DNA of 64,000 nucleotides, from contig JAKSZP010014509.1 of the NCBI GenBank assembly GCA_022478985.1, positions 178,885 through 242,884 on the forward strand. Direction: 5' to 3'. Position numbers and translations under genes: made by a program. Within the stretch, counting starts at the first letter, position 1, and each line of letters starts with the position of its first letter. The notes under the pieces were generated by a model. That model made no database searches, had not been told where the DNA came from, and worked only from the letters and a program-made list of their open reading frames with translations. The stretch is from Massospora cicadina (Eukaryota > Entomophthoromycota > Entomophthoromycetes > Entomophthorales > Entomophthoraceae). This document shows, in pieces, positions 12,000 to 21,885 of the stretch.

Positions 12000-13837
12000 A
12001 ATGAGAAGAAGAAACCAAAGAATTCAAGCCAGTTTTATGTAGTTGTTCAAAAGACACGCAAAGAGTAGATTGAAAACTCCAGTAGGTTATTAAAGAGAAA
12101 CAGTATCCATATGTGTGACCTAGCAATAAAATGGAAGTAGAGATGGAGGCACACAAACACCTGTGACATAGAAGATTTCAAAATACCCTGACTTATCTCA
12201 AGGACTGTTCTATTTGTAGGCTATGTATAATAATCAGAAGGCACCTGATCCATACATTGCTTCAGATTGGGTGGCGTTTAATCTGAACATGGCCCTAATC
12301 CAAAGAGCCTCAAACTTGGAAAAGTTGGAGCTGGGAAAATTCAACATCCTAAACCAAAATGCATCCGCGGAATGATGTCAGTCTTATGCATGGCATGGAT
12401 GGTGATCTGATGGGAAGCAGAATCTTTGCAAACAATGTGCTGGATAGTGTTTGAGAGAGCTTGGCCTATGAGGAGCTTATTCTATACTTGCAAAGCGCTA
12501 TTTATGGGAAGATGTCATGGCCCTGAAGGGCAGTTGCATCTTCTATGAAAAAACGAAAAATTAAATAAAGAAACACTTTCTTGCTAGATAAAAAATATTA
12601 TTTTATTAAATTATTAAGAAAATTAGATCAGAATCATGAGCTCAACCAGTGAGCTTGGTGTGGTGTTGGCATCGTTCTTGGCCCTTTCCTGGTCCCAGAC
12701 CATGCTGTTGATGTGCAGCGTCATGAAAACAGTCTTTCAGGAATATATGGCAACGATGAGGCTTGGCAGTCGAGTTTGGGGATAAGCTTCTGCGTGCCTG
12801 TCCCTAGTATGGTCAGTAACATGGCTCTTGCTGCCCAAATAATTTGTTGCATATTGGCGCAAACCTGCCCGTTACACTATGACTGATGAGGTGCACCAAG
12901 CCTTGGAGATGTGTGTCCCATATGCAAGCTTTAGACTGTTGGAAAAGAAGTTTGAGTTTACACCAATCCCACCATCTGCGCCTTTTCACAATGTATATAT
13001 TGATGTGGTAGGACTACTACCAACTGCCTCAAGTGGGAACAAGTTTGTTATAGTAGCAATTGACCACTTCACAAAGTGGAATGAGGCAGCGGCGATTAAG
13101 ACATACACTGCAGGGACCACTCCTGATTCCTTTACAATCAGATTTTCACAAGACATGGTTTTCCCCAGATCTTGCTATTGGATAATGGGAAGAACTTCAT
13201 CTCTGAAGTAGTGAGAAAATTTATGGAATTGGTAGGGGTGAAACAGCTGTTCACTAATACTAATACACCATCATCAAACAGTAGTGTGGAACAAGTAAAC
13301 GTAACGTTGGCCAGGATCCTCAGGAAGATAGCAGTTAACTACAAATTGAAGTGGGATATCCTCTTACCATCTGCACTGTTTGCATACCAAATTAGCCACC
13401 GCAGGGGTCATTGGGATGTCTCCTTTCAAGGTGATATATGGGAGAGAAGCTGCCTTACCTACCCAGTTGGCTCCAATAATTTCCACAGATTGTAAGAACT
13501 TACCCTCTGGAAACTATCAGCAAGATTTGGCTGATGAGCTCATATGCATACAACTAGAAGCTGGGAAGAACATCAAACACAGTATTCCAAAAGGGCAGAA
13601 AGACAGTCAGAGCTGAGCTAAAATTCCTGAAGTTGGAGTCAAAGATAAAGTATTGCTTTACCACATCTGCAAAAGCCATCCTGAGAAGCTTCAAGCCATT
13701 TAAACTGGACCATCAACTGTATTGTCCAAGAGGGGCCATGAATACTCCATCCAAGATGAAGCCACCAACATTGTGTTCAACAGAGTCCATGTGAGACACA
13801 TCAGATCCAACTCTCAGTCTCATCTTGGAAGAGGTGG
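12000..13837 (+). pseudogene. integrase of element E, broken
   Basis: The core begins MTDEVHQALEMCVPYASF (12879). It continues with NVYIDVVGLLP and IDHFTKWNEA (catalytic Asp block), LLDNGKNFISEVV (second Asp) in another frame, and SSNSSVEQVN (catalytic Glu). A GPY-like tail reads TGPSTVLSKRGHEYSIQDE (about 13710-13760), after which the LTR starts. The N-terminal HHCC zinc module is not found where expected; foreign-looking sequence (12545-12876) lies there. Several frameshifts are present. Confidence 0.82.
12545..12876. other. foreign-looking patch in E integrase
   Basis: This stretch replaces the expected HHCC part of integrase. Its left 90 bp are very A/T-rich and its right 230 bp are clearly richer in G+C than the surroundings. 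On the minus strand a short frame (about 12635-12731) reads MTLHINSMVWDQERAK and ends VELMILI-stop, followed by AATAAAATAATA, like the 3' end of a transcript. No duplication was found at its edges. It could be a retroposed gene end, or badly decayed integrase. Confidence 0.4.
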
Positions 13838-14870
13838 TGTCACAGATTTGGTGCACCATGAAATTGGTAAATGCTTGTCCTCTGATAGAATTGAGGAAAT
13901 TCTGATCAAAGCGCAAGAATTATTAGCATAAATTGAGTCTATCTCCAAAAATGGCAATTTTCTAAATCAAATTGGCCTTGAAAATGGCGATACCAATAAT
14001 GTCACAGATAAAATGACAAACAATCCAGTCATCAAAGAGATACAAACCTGCAACAACGAAACTTTAAATGAGATACACTCCTGAAAAAGTAATAGTTGTT
14101 TGTGTAATGTTGAGAAGAAAAAGAATGATTTAGGTGCATAACGGTGCACCAAAAAGGAAAAAATATGAAATGAAAGTAAAACGGTGCCATCAAGCAACCA
14201 GAAAATTAAGTCCACTAATGGTAATGAAAATTTGGACTCCACTGAAGCGCACAGGAGCCACAGAGCTGATGACCCTGATACCGTGGGCTTCACACACTGC
14301 TGCAGTGCACAAATTCAATACCTTAAGAAAATGAGTTCCCAAGAGAGAAATCAATTAAATAAGAGATTGCACCAAGGTTCCTGAAGAAGATTCAATATTT
14401 TCCCAATCCATTATTTAATTTATCACTCAATTTATTTTACATCCCAAACTTTTAGTATTTAGTATAAATACTAAGTTTTTATCTTAAATAAACAGTCTGT
14501 TTCAAAGAACCTTAAGTTTTTCCTCCACTTGGTTTTTCACTTTAATTGGAATTAAGTGAAAAGTAGTGTCTTCAAGTAACCAGTCTTGAGTACACTACAG
14601 TTGAAGACAATCATTTTGAGAAGGACTCCTTGTAAGGTTAAGCTTGCAAGAAAAGAGGTTGAGATAAGCTCCATTGGATCAAGGGAAGATTCCAACGTAC
14701 ACAGTATTAATTGTAAAGAAGACACATAGTTGGTGTGCAAGTGTCAGGTTTACTGCTTTCTCAGGAAGTTTAAGCCTAGTTGGTTAGTGTCAAATATGTG
14801 CACAGATTACCTCTATGATGTCTCAAATTCAAAATCCCAAGTTAAGTGAGAAGAACCCAAGGCAGTGAGA
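13838..14870 (+). repeat. 3' LTR of element E
   Basis: Begins TGTCACAGATT after a purine-rich tract (CTTGGAAGAGGTGG) and ends GTGAGA at 14870. It is the full-length partner of 7072-8099. The 3' flank GAGTT is the target duplication, and D's LTR resumes at 14871. Confidence 0.92.
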
Positions 14871-15384
14871 GAGTTCAATGTTAACACACCTTTCCCATGA
14901 TACCTCACCTTGCATTGCCACTTAATCAGCAGATAACAATGAAGGACTTTAGAGGATCTACAAATTTTAGGCATCCCACTGTATCCCAACTCAGCCTTGT
15001 GAACAGTATCTTACCAACATAATTACTATGACTGCGTTATCTCTGATGCATCTGAAAATAGCTAAACCATCACTCCTCTCAAGCAACAGTTGCACTTACC
15101 AAAGCGTTTTGTACCACTAATTAGTAATTAATTTATTTGTAACTTGATCAACATTAAAAATATTTTTGATTTGACCAAAAAAGCCACAAATCCTGTGTTG
15201 TTAAGTCAAGTATGATTAAGTAGAACTGCTAGGCCACAAATCCTAAGTTTCATTTGTACTTATAATATTTCAGTCTTTAATTGCTGATATTTTTATCATA
15301 AGATAAAATAAATTAGATTCAATCTAATATTATCATTTCTTATTTACATTTACCTAATAATTCAGGTTAGTCAGCCATTCAATA
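14871..15384 (-). repeat. 5' LTR of element D, right part
   Basis: Continues the LTR broken at 7071: GTTCAATGTTAACACACC and the following 500 bp match 2415-2920 and the LTRs of C. It ends TCAATA (15379-15384), a mutated TCAACA. Confidence 0.85.
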
Positions 15385-16082
15385 ATCAGAATGCGACCAT
15401 GACTTATGTATTCTAATTGGTGATGAAATACTATTTTATTTTGTTAGATAAAATATCTTTGGAGACTTTTTATGCAGCTTGGATAGTATCATCCACTATC
15501 ATTTAATATAAAGTTAATGAGTATTTCAACTCAAAATATAAGCACTCAAGTCATTTACAATAGAGTGCATGCCATCATTTCATGTCTTCCCCACATCTTA
15601 TCTTGAGTGTTATATGTCCAATATATCACTCAAGAGGGTGATTCTCACCCAGTAAACTTGACCCTATAACAAAAGTGGGGGTCAAACATAGTATGATGAG
15701 AAACCTGATAGAAATGAGATCCACATATATAAGCTTACCAATCAAAAATAGCCTACATTTGGATTTGAACAGTTAATTGTTATATGCCTATAAAAATTGT
15801 TAGTTTATCCCAAACATATTTGTTAATTAAATTTTCTGATATTAAATTAGTGGTCCAAAAAACAATCTGCAAACCTACAATCAAAAAAGGGTAGTCAACC
15901 ACATTATATTCATGATCCATCAATAGTTTTTAGCCTATAAACCAGATGATACCATCCATCTGGATTGATGAAAAATCATTACTCTCAATCTAAAATCCAC
16001 TCATTTACCCATTTCTGATTTTCTTAGAGGATCCAAGCACCTATGAGGAATATATAATACCAATTCTAAATACAAATATTGC
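15385..16082. other. AT-rich spacer, no gene seen
   Basis: Beyond the end of D the sequence is AT-rich. There are no open frames of note, no LTR termini and no protein motif in either strand that I can recognise. It may be flanking host DNA or the far side of X. Confidence 0.5.
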
Positions 16083-16097
16083 TTATAGGTACCTTTA

Positions 16098-16228
16098 AAA
16101 AATTATTCGAGGTGGGTCGACCTTGGGACAAATATACCACACCGAGAAGTTTTCTAGCCAGTACAGGTTTCGAACTCAAAACCTGCACTTAGGGTGGAAG
16201 CAGTTTTACCTGCTCGGCTAACCACCCT
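16098..16228 (-). mobile_element. SINE-1: tRNA-derived SINE with 15-bp target duplication
   Basis: Read on the minus strand, this element of about 130 bp starts GGGTGGTTAGCCGAGCAGG. It has a pol III A box (TAGCCGAGCAGG, 16209-16220) and B box (GTTCGAAAC, 16167-16175) at tRNA-like spacing. It ends in GGTCGACCCACCTCGAAT plus an A/T tail. The perfect repeat TTATAGGTACCTTTA flanks it at 16083-16097 and 16229-16243. This is a short RNA inserted by target-primed reverse transcription using a LINE's enzymes. It is not a functional tRNA: there is no paired acceptor stem. Confidence 0.9.
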
Positions 16229-16243
16229 TTATAGGTACCTTTA

Positions 16244-16630
16244 TAATACCAAAAAATCCATATACTTTTATAGAGCGTTAAAGTTCTAATCTACCACTAC
16301 TTTAAGATTCATCTATCTGTTTAATGCACATCTAGAAATTTTAGTGAGAACAATATTAATAATAGTTGTATATATGTTAATATAGGCTCCAGTTGCACTC
16401 TATTATATCTAATAAGCTAAACTAGTAACATTTCAGCTTAAAACCATCAGATAGTAAGGACACTACCTCATTTCCACTACCTATATGCAGAGTTATAACT
16501 AGTGACACAACATGAATAACCTTAATTAGGATTTCAAAAACTTTGGCCCCACTTGGCACCTTCAATAACCAATTAAGCTAAGGACAAGTTTGTAAAAGTC
16601 AGCATAGATGCATCCATCCATGCTCAATAC
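16244..16630. other. AT-rich spacer between the two SINEs
   Basis: No coding frame, repeat partner or RNA gene was recognised. The two SINE insertions on either side are clean, so this is probably older host sequence. Confidence 0.5.
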
Positions 16631-16646
16631 TAAGCCTGAATATGAT

Positions 16647-16924
16647 TTTATTCGAGGTGGGCCGACCTGGGGACGATACCGCACCGATTAAGGGGAAATC
16701 GAATGAATGGGAAAGGAGGATAAAATCCGGAAAACCTCCATGCGCAGCGTATGATAGGCCAGGAACTCCATGGACCGCCTTTGCTATTCGCTATCTCGGT
16801 TCGGGGCATTGGTGCGCAACGCCAACACAGTCATAATGTCCCCTACCCAAAGTTCTTGTACCGGAATCGAACTCGGGGAGGCAATGGTAAAGGGTCCATA
16901 CTCTATCACTGGGGTATCCTCCCC
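16647..16924 (-). mobile_element. SINE-2: tRNA-derived SINE with 16-bp target duplication
   Basis: Read on the minus strand, the head is tRNA-like, with CCCAGTGATAGAGTATGG as the A-box region (about 16895-16915) and GAGTTCGATTCCGG as the B box (16861-16874). A body of about 150 bp follows. The tail is GGTGCGGTATCGTCCCCAGG followed by TCGGCCCACCTCGAAT. The perfect duplication TAAGCCTGAATATGAT lies at 16631-16646 and 16925-16940. Head and body differ from SINE-1, while the last 45 bp or so are the same sequence. It is clearly richer in G+C than its surroundings, so it is probably a recent arrival. Confidence 0.92.
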
Positions 16925-16940
16925 TAAGCCTGAATATGAT

Positions 16941-17644
16941 GTTGACCAAATTAAGTCTATACATTCACCTTATATAGCCTAAGTTTAGTCCAGATGGTGT
17001 TTAAGATCGTTTGGAGAAACCAATTTCCTAAAGTTTTAATTGTGTACTCTGTTATCTCACCTGAAAGAACTTTTTTATCAATCAAAAAGTACTAGGTGGT
17101 GGTCTACCAACCCATACTGGAGTGTCAGCTGATGCCAAAGCTAATTTTATAACTGATCCACACAGCGCTTTAAGTTTCCTTCTTTACCAAAATTAAAGAA
17201 AAGCTTCTATAAATTTTGACTGGCCTAGTCAAATTTTTAGGATATAAAATTGAGTGGCTTGAGAAAGAAAAGCCTATTAAAGATAATTTGATATTTCAAA
17301 ACTGTTATTATATTTAGTATAGATTATCATTGGCTAGATAAAATAAATGTTGTAAGGAAATATGTACCTAATATAATTATTTAACTCCAGAAACACAGAG
17401 CCCTTTCTTTATATTTGGTAGTTCATTCCAGCTAAGCAAAATATGATTTTAGAATTTATGCAACTTAAATCTAGATAGACGAATGAGCTAGATTCTAAAT
17501 ATGATATAAAAAATTAGTACAGTCTATATATAATGACATTATCATTACAATTAATTATGTGACCCAATTGTCATTTTGAATAATTTTAAAATTATATGAC
17601 AATTAATATTACCATATTATTCACTGCACTATATATCTACACTT
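16941..17644. other. AT-rich spacer, no gene seen
   Basis: No supported coding frame or repeat was found between SINE-2 and the third SINE copy. Confidence 0.5.
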
Positions 17645-17658
17645 TTAAGCGGGGATAT

Positions 17659-17903
17659 GGCTGTTGGAATTACGCATCGATGCCTTGAAGCGAGATAGCA
17701 AATACAATGCGGTAAAAGGAGTACTTGGCCATCAAAATGCCGCTCGTGGAGGTTTTTCAGGGTTTACCTTATTTCCCTTCCTTTTATTTAGTACTAGATG
17801 GTTTTATTTCCCTTCCTTTCGATCCACATTTTTCTGGTGAGGTATATTCGTCCTTAGGTTGACCCACTTCTAATAAATATGTAATTAACATCAAATTTGA
17901 ACA
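17659..17903 (+). mobile_element. SINE-2 copy, 5'-truncated, interrupted by a micro-retroposon
   Basis: The body parallels SINE-2 read on its own strand: CGAGATAGC / GCGAGATAGC, GGAGTxCxTGGCC, and GTGGAGGTTTT / ATGGAGGTTTT. The tail GGTGAGGTATATTCGTCC then AGGTTGACCCACTTCTAAT matches the shared SINE tail. There is no tRNA-like head. The probable duplication TTAAGCGG-GGATAT (17645-17658) / TTAAGCGG-CTATAT (17904-17917) matches at 12 of 14 positions, so this copy is older. A 19-bp insertion with its own 16-bp duplication lies inside. Confidence 0.8.
17785..17803 (-). mobile_element. micro-retroposon copy 1
   Basis: On the minus strand the insert is AACCATCTAGTACTAAATA. It is flanked by a perfect 16-bp duplication, TTATTTCCCTTCCTTT, at 17769-17784 and 17804-17819. 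Its core, CCATCTAGTACTA, is shared with copies at 38715, 45197 and 57234. The host is a SINE-2 copy. The GGG present in the other copies is absent here. Confidence 0.85.
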
Positions 17904-18229
17904 TTAAGCGGCTATATAAATTTCCTTATATAGTCTCAATAGAATTTGATATTCCCTTCTAATATAATTCTTAAGATTAGACAAATATTGACGTGTTTTC
18001 GAAATAAGGCCTATATTGGATATTTGATTGAAAACAACAGGCCTGAAAATTTAAAAAAGATTCCTATCATCTAATTCAAGACTTGTCTGTTTAATAAAAC
18101 GATAAATTTGTTTCCACCGACCTTGATTAACATCTTGAAATTAGTACTGTTTTAAAAAGGGATAATAAGGTTAAGGTTGAAGTATATAATTTGAGCTACT
18201 TAAGGGTTTCGCTGGTTCAATTGAAGCTG

Positions 18230-19160
18230 ATGGAGTTATGCTCAACGCTAATCAACTCCTTGGGGATCTTATGTTCGGCGTTTGTTATTGCACAATTCAG
18301 ATTTCTTAGTACTGACATAGAAGGGATTTGGTCTAATCAATTTAGTGATGTTTAGGAGGAGTTTTGTCAACGTGTTTACTTTGAAAATCCAGACTAATAT
18401 AGCTTTTTTGAACATACTTCACCACTCGCTGTTTTTCATTTCTGAAGCTCAAGGTTCAAAACTTTCACTCTTTCATGCGTTTGGAGCAAAGTATGTTCGG
18501 CACGTTTCTTTACTGGCTAATCTGACCCTCACAATGAGTGTACAGTCTGGGTTTCAAGACCTGGCTAAAAGTCGTCGATGGCAATTTGTGGTAGCATTAT
18601 GCATGGGGCTATTTTTTGTTTCTGATCTTTTAAGTATTTTAATTCTTGAATTTGTTTTAACATAAAGGTACCCTTGAAGTACTTCCCGCCTCTATTTTGG
18701 GCCCTGTCGACATAATAGATTCTGCTCTGCTTATCTTGATTTATATTTATATCACACTGAAAGCCATAGAAGTCCTTTCCAGGGTTTTTTCTAGGATTCT
18801 ATATGGATCTCTCAATGAGATTCAACCCCTACTATTGCCCAATTATCAAGCAATAAGACCTCATCAGATGTAAGTAATTTTATTTATCAATTTAATGTGT
18901 CTATATTTTTGTGATCTAATAAGTTTAGTTCTTATTACCCTATCTCATTCTGTATCTGCCGCTCGGGTGATTTCTCAAAAGGGGTGTTTATGATATTAGG
19001 ATTAACACTACCGTCATTCTCTATCATCTGGTGCGATTTTGCTTTGAGCTTGACTGGATCGCTCAACTTCCTTGCGTTTAATTTAGGCCCTTTTAAATCA
19101 GCCTTGTTTGTTTCTCCAAGAAAATGTCTCACCTTGCTAAATGGGTTTGGTTTATCATGA
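18230..19160 (+). CDS. split gene, multi-spanning membrane protein of unknown function
   Basis: The only convincing host gene. Proposed exons are 18230-18279, 18356-18633, about 18668 (or 18680)-18869, and 18929-19160, giving about 250 aa. Intron 1 has a GTTTGT donor, a TCTAATC branch and a TAG acceptor (76 nt). Intron 3 has a GTAAGT donor, an ATCTAAT branch and a TTTAG acceptor (59 nt), and both join frames exactly. Intron 2 (donor GTATTT at 18634) is short and its acceptor is uncertain. Hydrophobic runs include FVVALCMGLFFVSDLL, DIIDSALLILIYIYITL and FMILGLTLPSFSIIW. The start is uncertain: the frame is open upstream to about 18131, so a further 5' exon is possible. I do not recognise the family. 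A minus-strand open frame at 18935-19132 is taken as a shadow because the splice sites support plus. Confidence 0.6.
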
Positions 19161-21885
19161 CTACTGTCTATTGACTGTTTATTGTTTCATCTAAAATATG
19201 AGAAAAATTTATAAATAGTATACTTTTACATCATCACAATAAATAATATTTTCATATTATTTTATTGAATTTGGGTCATGCCTAACATTAAAAACCTAGA
19301 CGGTATTGACAAGCTAATATTAAGGTCATACCATATTTCGTTTTCGCATATTCGGGCCTTGTTGCTTTTTCTAGTCCAAAGTGCTTTTATAATTCTAAAA
19401 AAGCGGTTAAAAAGTTTCGCTTTAGTAAACATGATTAGAATTGGTGCCAGCTACACTTGTGTACCATGCGTCATATAAAATAGTTTTTTATTAATTGATA
19501 AAAATATTTATCTACAGCAACGCCTTAAATAAAGTATATGTATCTAGTTTTAAGTAGAAAAAGATTTATCAGTGTCATAATAGAATACGATTTTTCTGTT
19601 CACTGACTTCATCTCCGACCTCATTTCATGCGGGTTTTAATATAATATTAACTAAGCTTAGTAGCTTAAGCAGCTGAACAATCTTTTTAGAATTAAAGGT
19701 TTACTAGGTCCTATAAAAACTTTAGATGCTAACTTTTAAGTTCTGGTAAGGTAGCCATAAAATGTATACATTTTAGTTTATATGTTTCTGTTGATGTTAA
19801 GTAATATCTTTTCAAAAATCGGATCTCATACTTTACAATTTGGTTATATAAATTGTTTTCCTGGCTGGGTGTGCATTTTTAGCTAAAAATAGAACCATCT
19901 TTAATTTTTACTATTAACCAGAATGTCTGCCGGTTTTAAGCAATAACTAAACTGTTATTAAGTTCTTGATTTCTAAAGGTAAGTCTTATATGGCTGTCTC
20001 TAAAATGTATCATTGATAGATTTAGTTAATTTGATTCAATGTATTGTAGTAATACAAAATTGAATAAAATCTTTAAGTTATATGAATCCCTTTAACAAAG
20101 TTAAAAGTATATTAATAATCAAAATACAGCTCAGCATATTTTCAAATTTTCATTTTACATTAATCGTTAGTTTTTATAAAGCTTAATTTGTTTAAATCTA
20201 CCACTACATCGTTGAGTGTCATACTTTCAAGTAATCTAGTATAACGCCATATGCTCCCATGAACACTGTCACGCTACCCGACGCTGCATTTTTAAGTCTA
20301 CTTTCAAGTTCTATTAGGGTAGGCTCATAAATTCTACTAAATTTGTCTGTTTACTTTACTTAAATTGGAACTTAGCTTGTCAACTTGTAAAGACCTATCC
20401 TGTTCTTATAGTTCTTTACATTCCCCAAGAATAACATGAATTAGCTCTGTGAATTAAGTAGAATATGCTTTTTTGCTTGAAGATACGCTAATTATTAAGC
20501 TAACCCTTGTAGTTATGAGATGATTTTTTAGACTTTCAACATATAAGCTACTTTGTTTATGATTTTTAACAGAGCTATGACTGCTGCTAAAGATTTGTTT
20601 GACTGATAAACAAGAATATCTCTATACTATGGTTTTTATATCTACCAGCTAATATTACCCCTCCTAATAACTAAGCCAATTTTTCTGACTTATCCTCCCT
20701 ATGTAAAGCTTTACCAGAAATTGATAAGTATGCTAGCTATATATAGATTAACACTGATTGTTTACACTGCAAACTTGGCATGCATTGATTACTTTAATGA
20801 ACCTTATGCTTCAGCAATAGTATAATCAAACTACTGCAGCACCTATTAGATCTATGCTAATATGCTACCATCCTTTTTATAACTATGAATATCTTTTTAG
20901 GCTTTAGTAAGTCTTACTTTATATAATATATTTTATAACAGAAACCAAACATTGTACATTGCAGCTGCTACAAGATTATCAATCACCTCTTTCATCTCCT
21001 TAGCTAGCATAAAAGATCAAGAACTAAATCTTTCATAACTTTACTAAACTATAATTAGTTATTTAGATACTAACAAATGGAAGCTGTAATTTGTTGAATG
21101 AGATGTAGCATATGGCAAACACAGATATGTTACATTCTAATGATTCTTGTATCTAGATCTACCACTTACATGTAATAATTATCTATTGCTAAACTAGCTA
21201 TTAGATAGTTATAATTGTTAAAATTTTAATGAAAAATTCTATACTTGGATGATAAAGACTTGGACTACATTTTTCTGATATTTTTTAATACCTTATCTTA
21301 AATTTAATTTTAAGGGTGCTACAAGCTGCTTCCACTATCACCTTACTGATGAGATGCCACTGCCAAAGCTATCATAACTTCCACTGTAACATTTATAACA
21401 TTTTATAGATTAATATAAGTTTTTGCACTCTGTTTTACTTAAGAATTACTAAAAACAAAATGTTATATATTATCATTCTCACATGTGCTATAAGGCATGC
21501 AGTTAATTATGCTTTTTTAAAAGTTCCTATATGTTTCCACTATCATAGTATCTTACTACAATCACAAATCTACCCCAGATTTGATTATTTACCTATTTTG
21601 ATTAAGCTGCCTAGTATGCAGTTTTTTTCAAACTGGTAAGATGTCTGATAAGTCAAAACTTCTTCTCTTTTAAATTTATATTATATCAAATAACCTAAAA
21701 CTTAGCTTATCCTTTCTTTTGTCTTATCTGTATTATGTGCATAAAAAGTCTCCTGAACCCTTTACCCTAACTAACATAAAAATCTAGAATTTCTTCAGTA
21801 GTAAAATAGCTTACTCCAAGTCTAAATTGTACTAAACTATTAAAAGTAATGTTGCTTTTCTAATAAATGATATTTTAAGTTATTG
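19161..21885. other. long AT-rich stretch without a supported gene
   Basis: Only short frames occur. Around 19278-19478 both strands are open (66 and about 57 codons), with no recognisable domain in either; a further exon of the upstream gene cannot be excluded. No LTR pair, SINE tail or tRNA-like sequence was seen. Confidence 0.45.

Larger units (their letters stand above)
7072..14870 (+). mobile_element. element E: complete but dead Ty3/Gypsy retrotransposon
   Basis: A 7.8 kb element with two LTRs of about 1.03 kb (7072-8099, 13838-14870), a PBS and gag-protease-RT-RNase H-integrase in Ty3 order. It sits in D's 5' LTR: the flanks are GGGTT (7067-7071) and GAGTT (14871-14875), and uninterrupted copies of that LTR read ATAGGGTTCAATG. 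It is therefore a real insertion with a 5-bp duplication that later took one mutation. All coding regions carry stops of every type and frameshifts. Confidence 0.92.
2112..15384 (-). mobile_element. element D: pol-less LTR retrotransposon, split by element E
   Basis: D is a minus-strand LTR element of the same family as C. Its 5' LTR is at 6739-7071 plus 14871-15384, its internal region at 2921-6738, and its 3' LTR at 2112-2920. Compared by eye with C, the internal region keeps the Gag part and the 3' non-pol part. The junction near 4350 joins sequence matching about 36600 of C to sequence matching about 40270. The stretch of roughly 3.6 kb holding protease, RT, RNase H and integrase is therefore absent. 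E is inserted in the 5' LTR. D could move only with proteins supplied in trans. Confidence 0.8.

Noticed and set aside
16861..16920. tRNA gene on the minus strand
   Set aside because: A and B boxes are present, but there is no paired acceptor stem or clear anticodon arm. The unit is inside a SINE with a perfect target duplication.
18935..19132. Minus-strand 65-codon gene
   Set aside because: It is antisense to the last exon of the plus-strand split gene, which has matching intron signals and phase; no splice or domain support for the minus reading.
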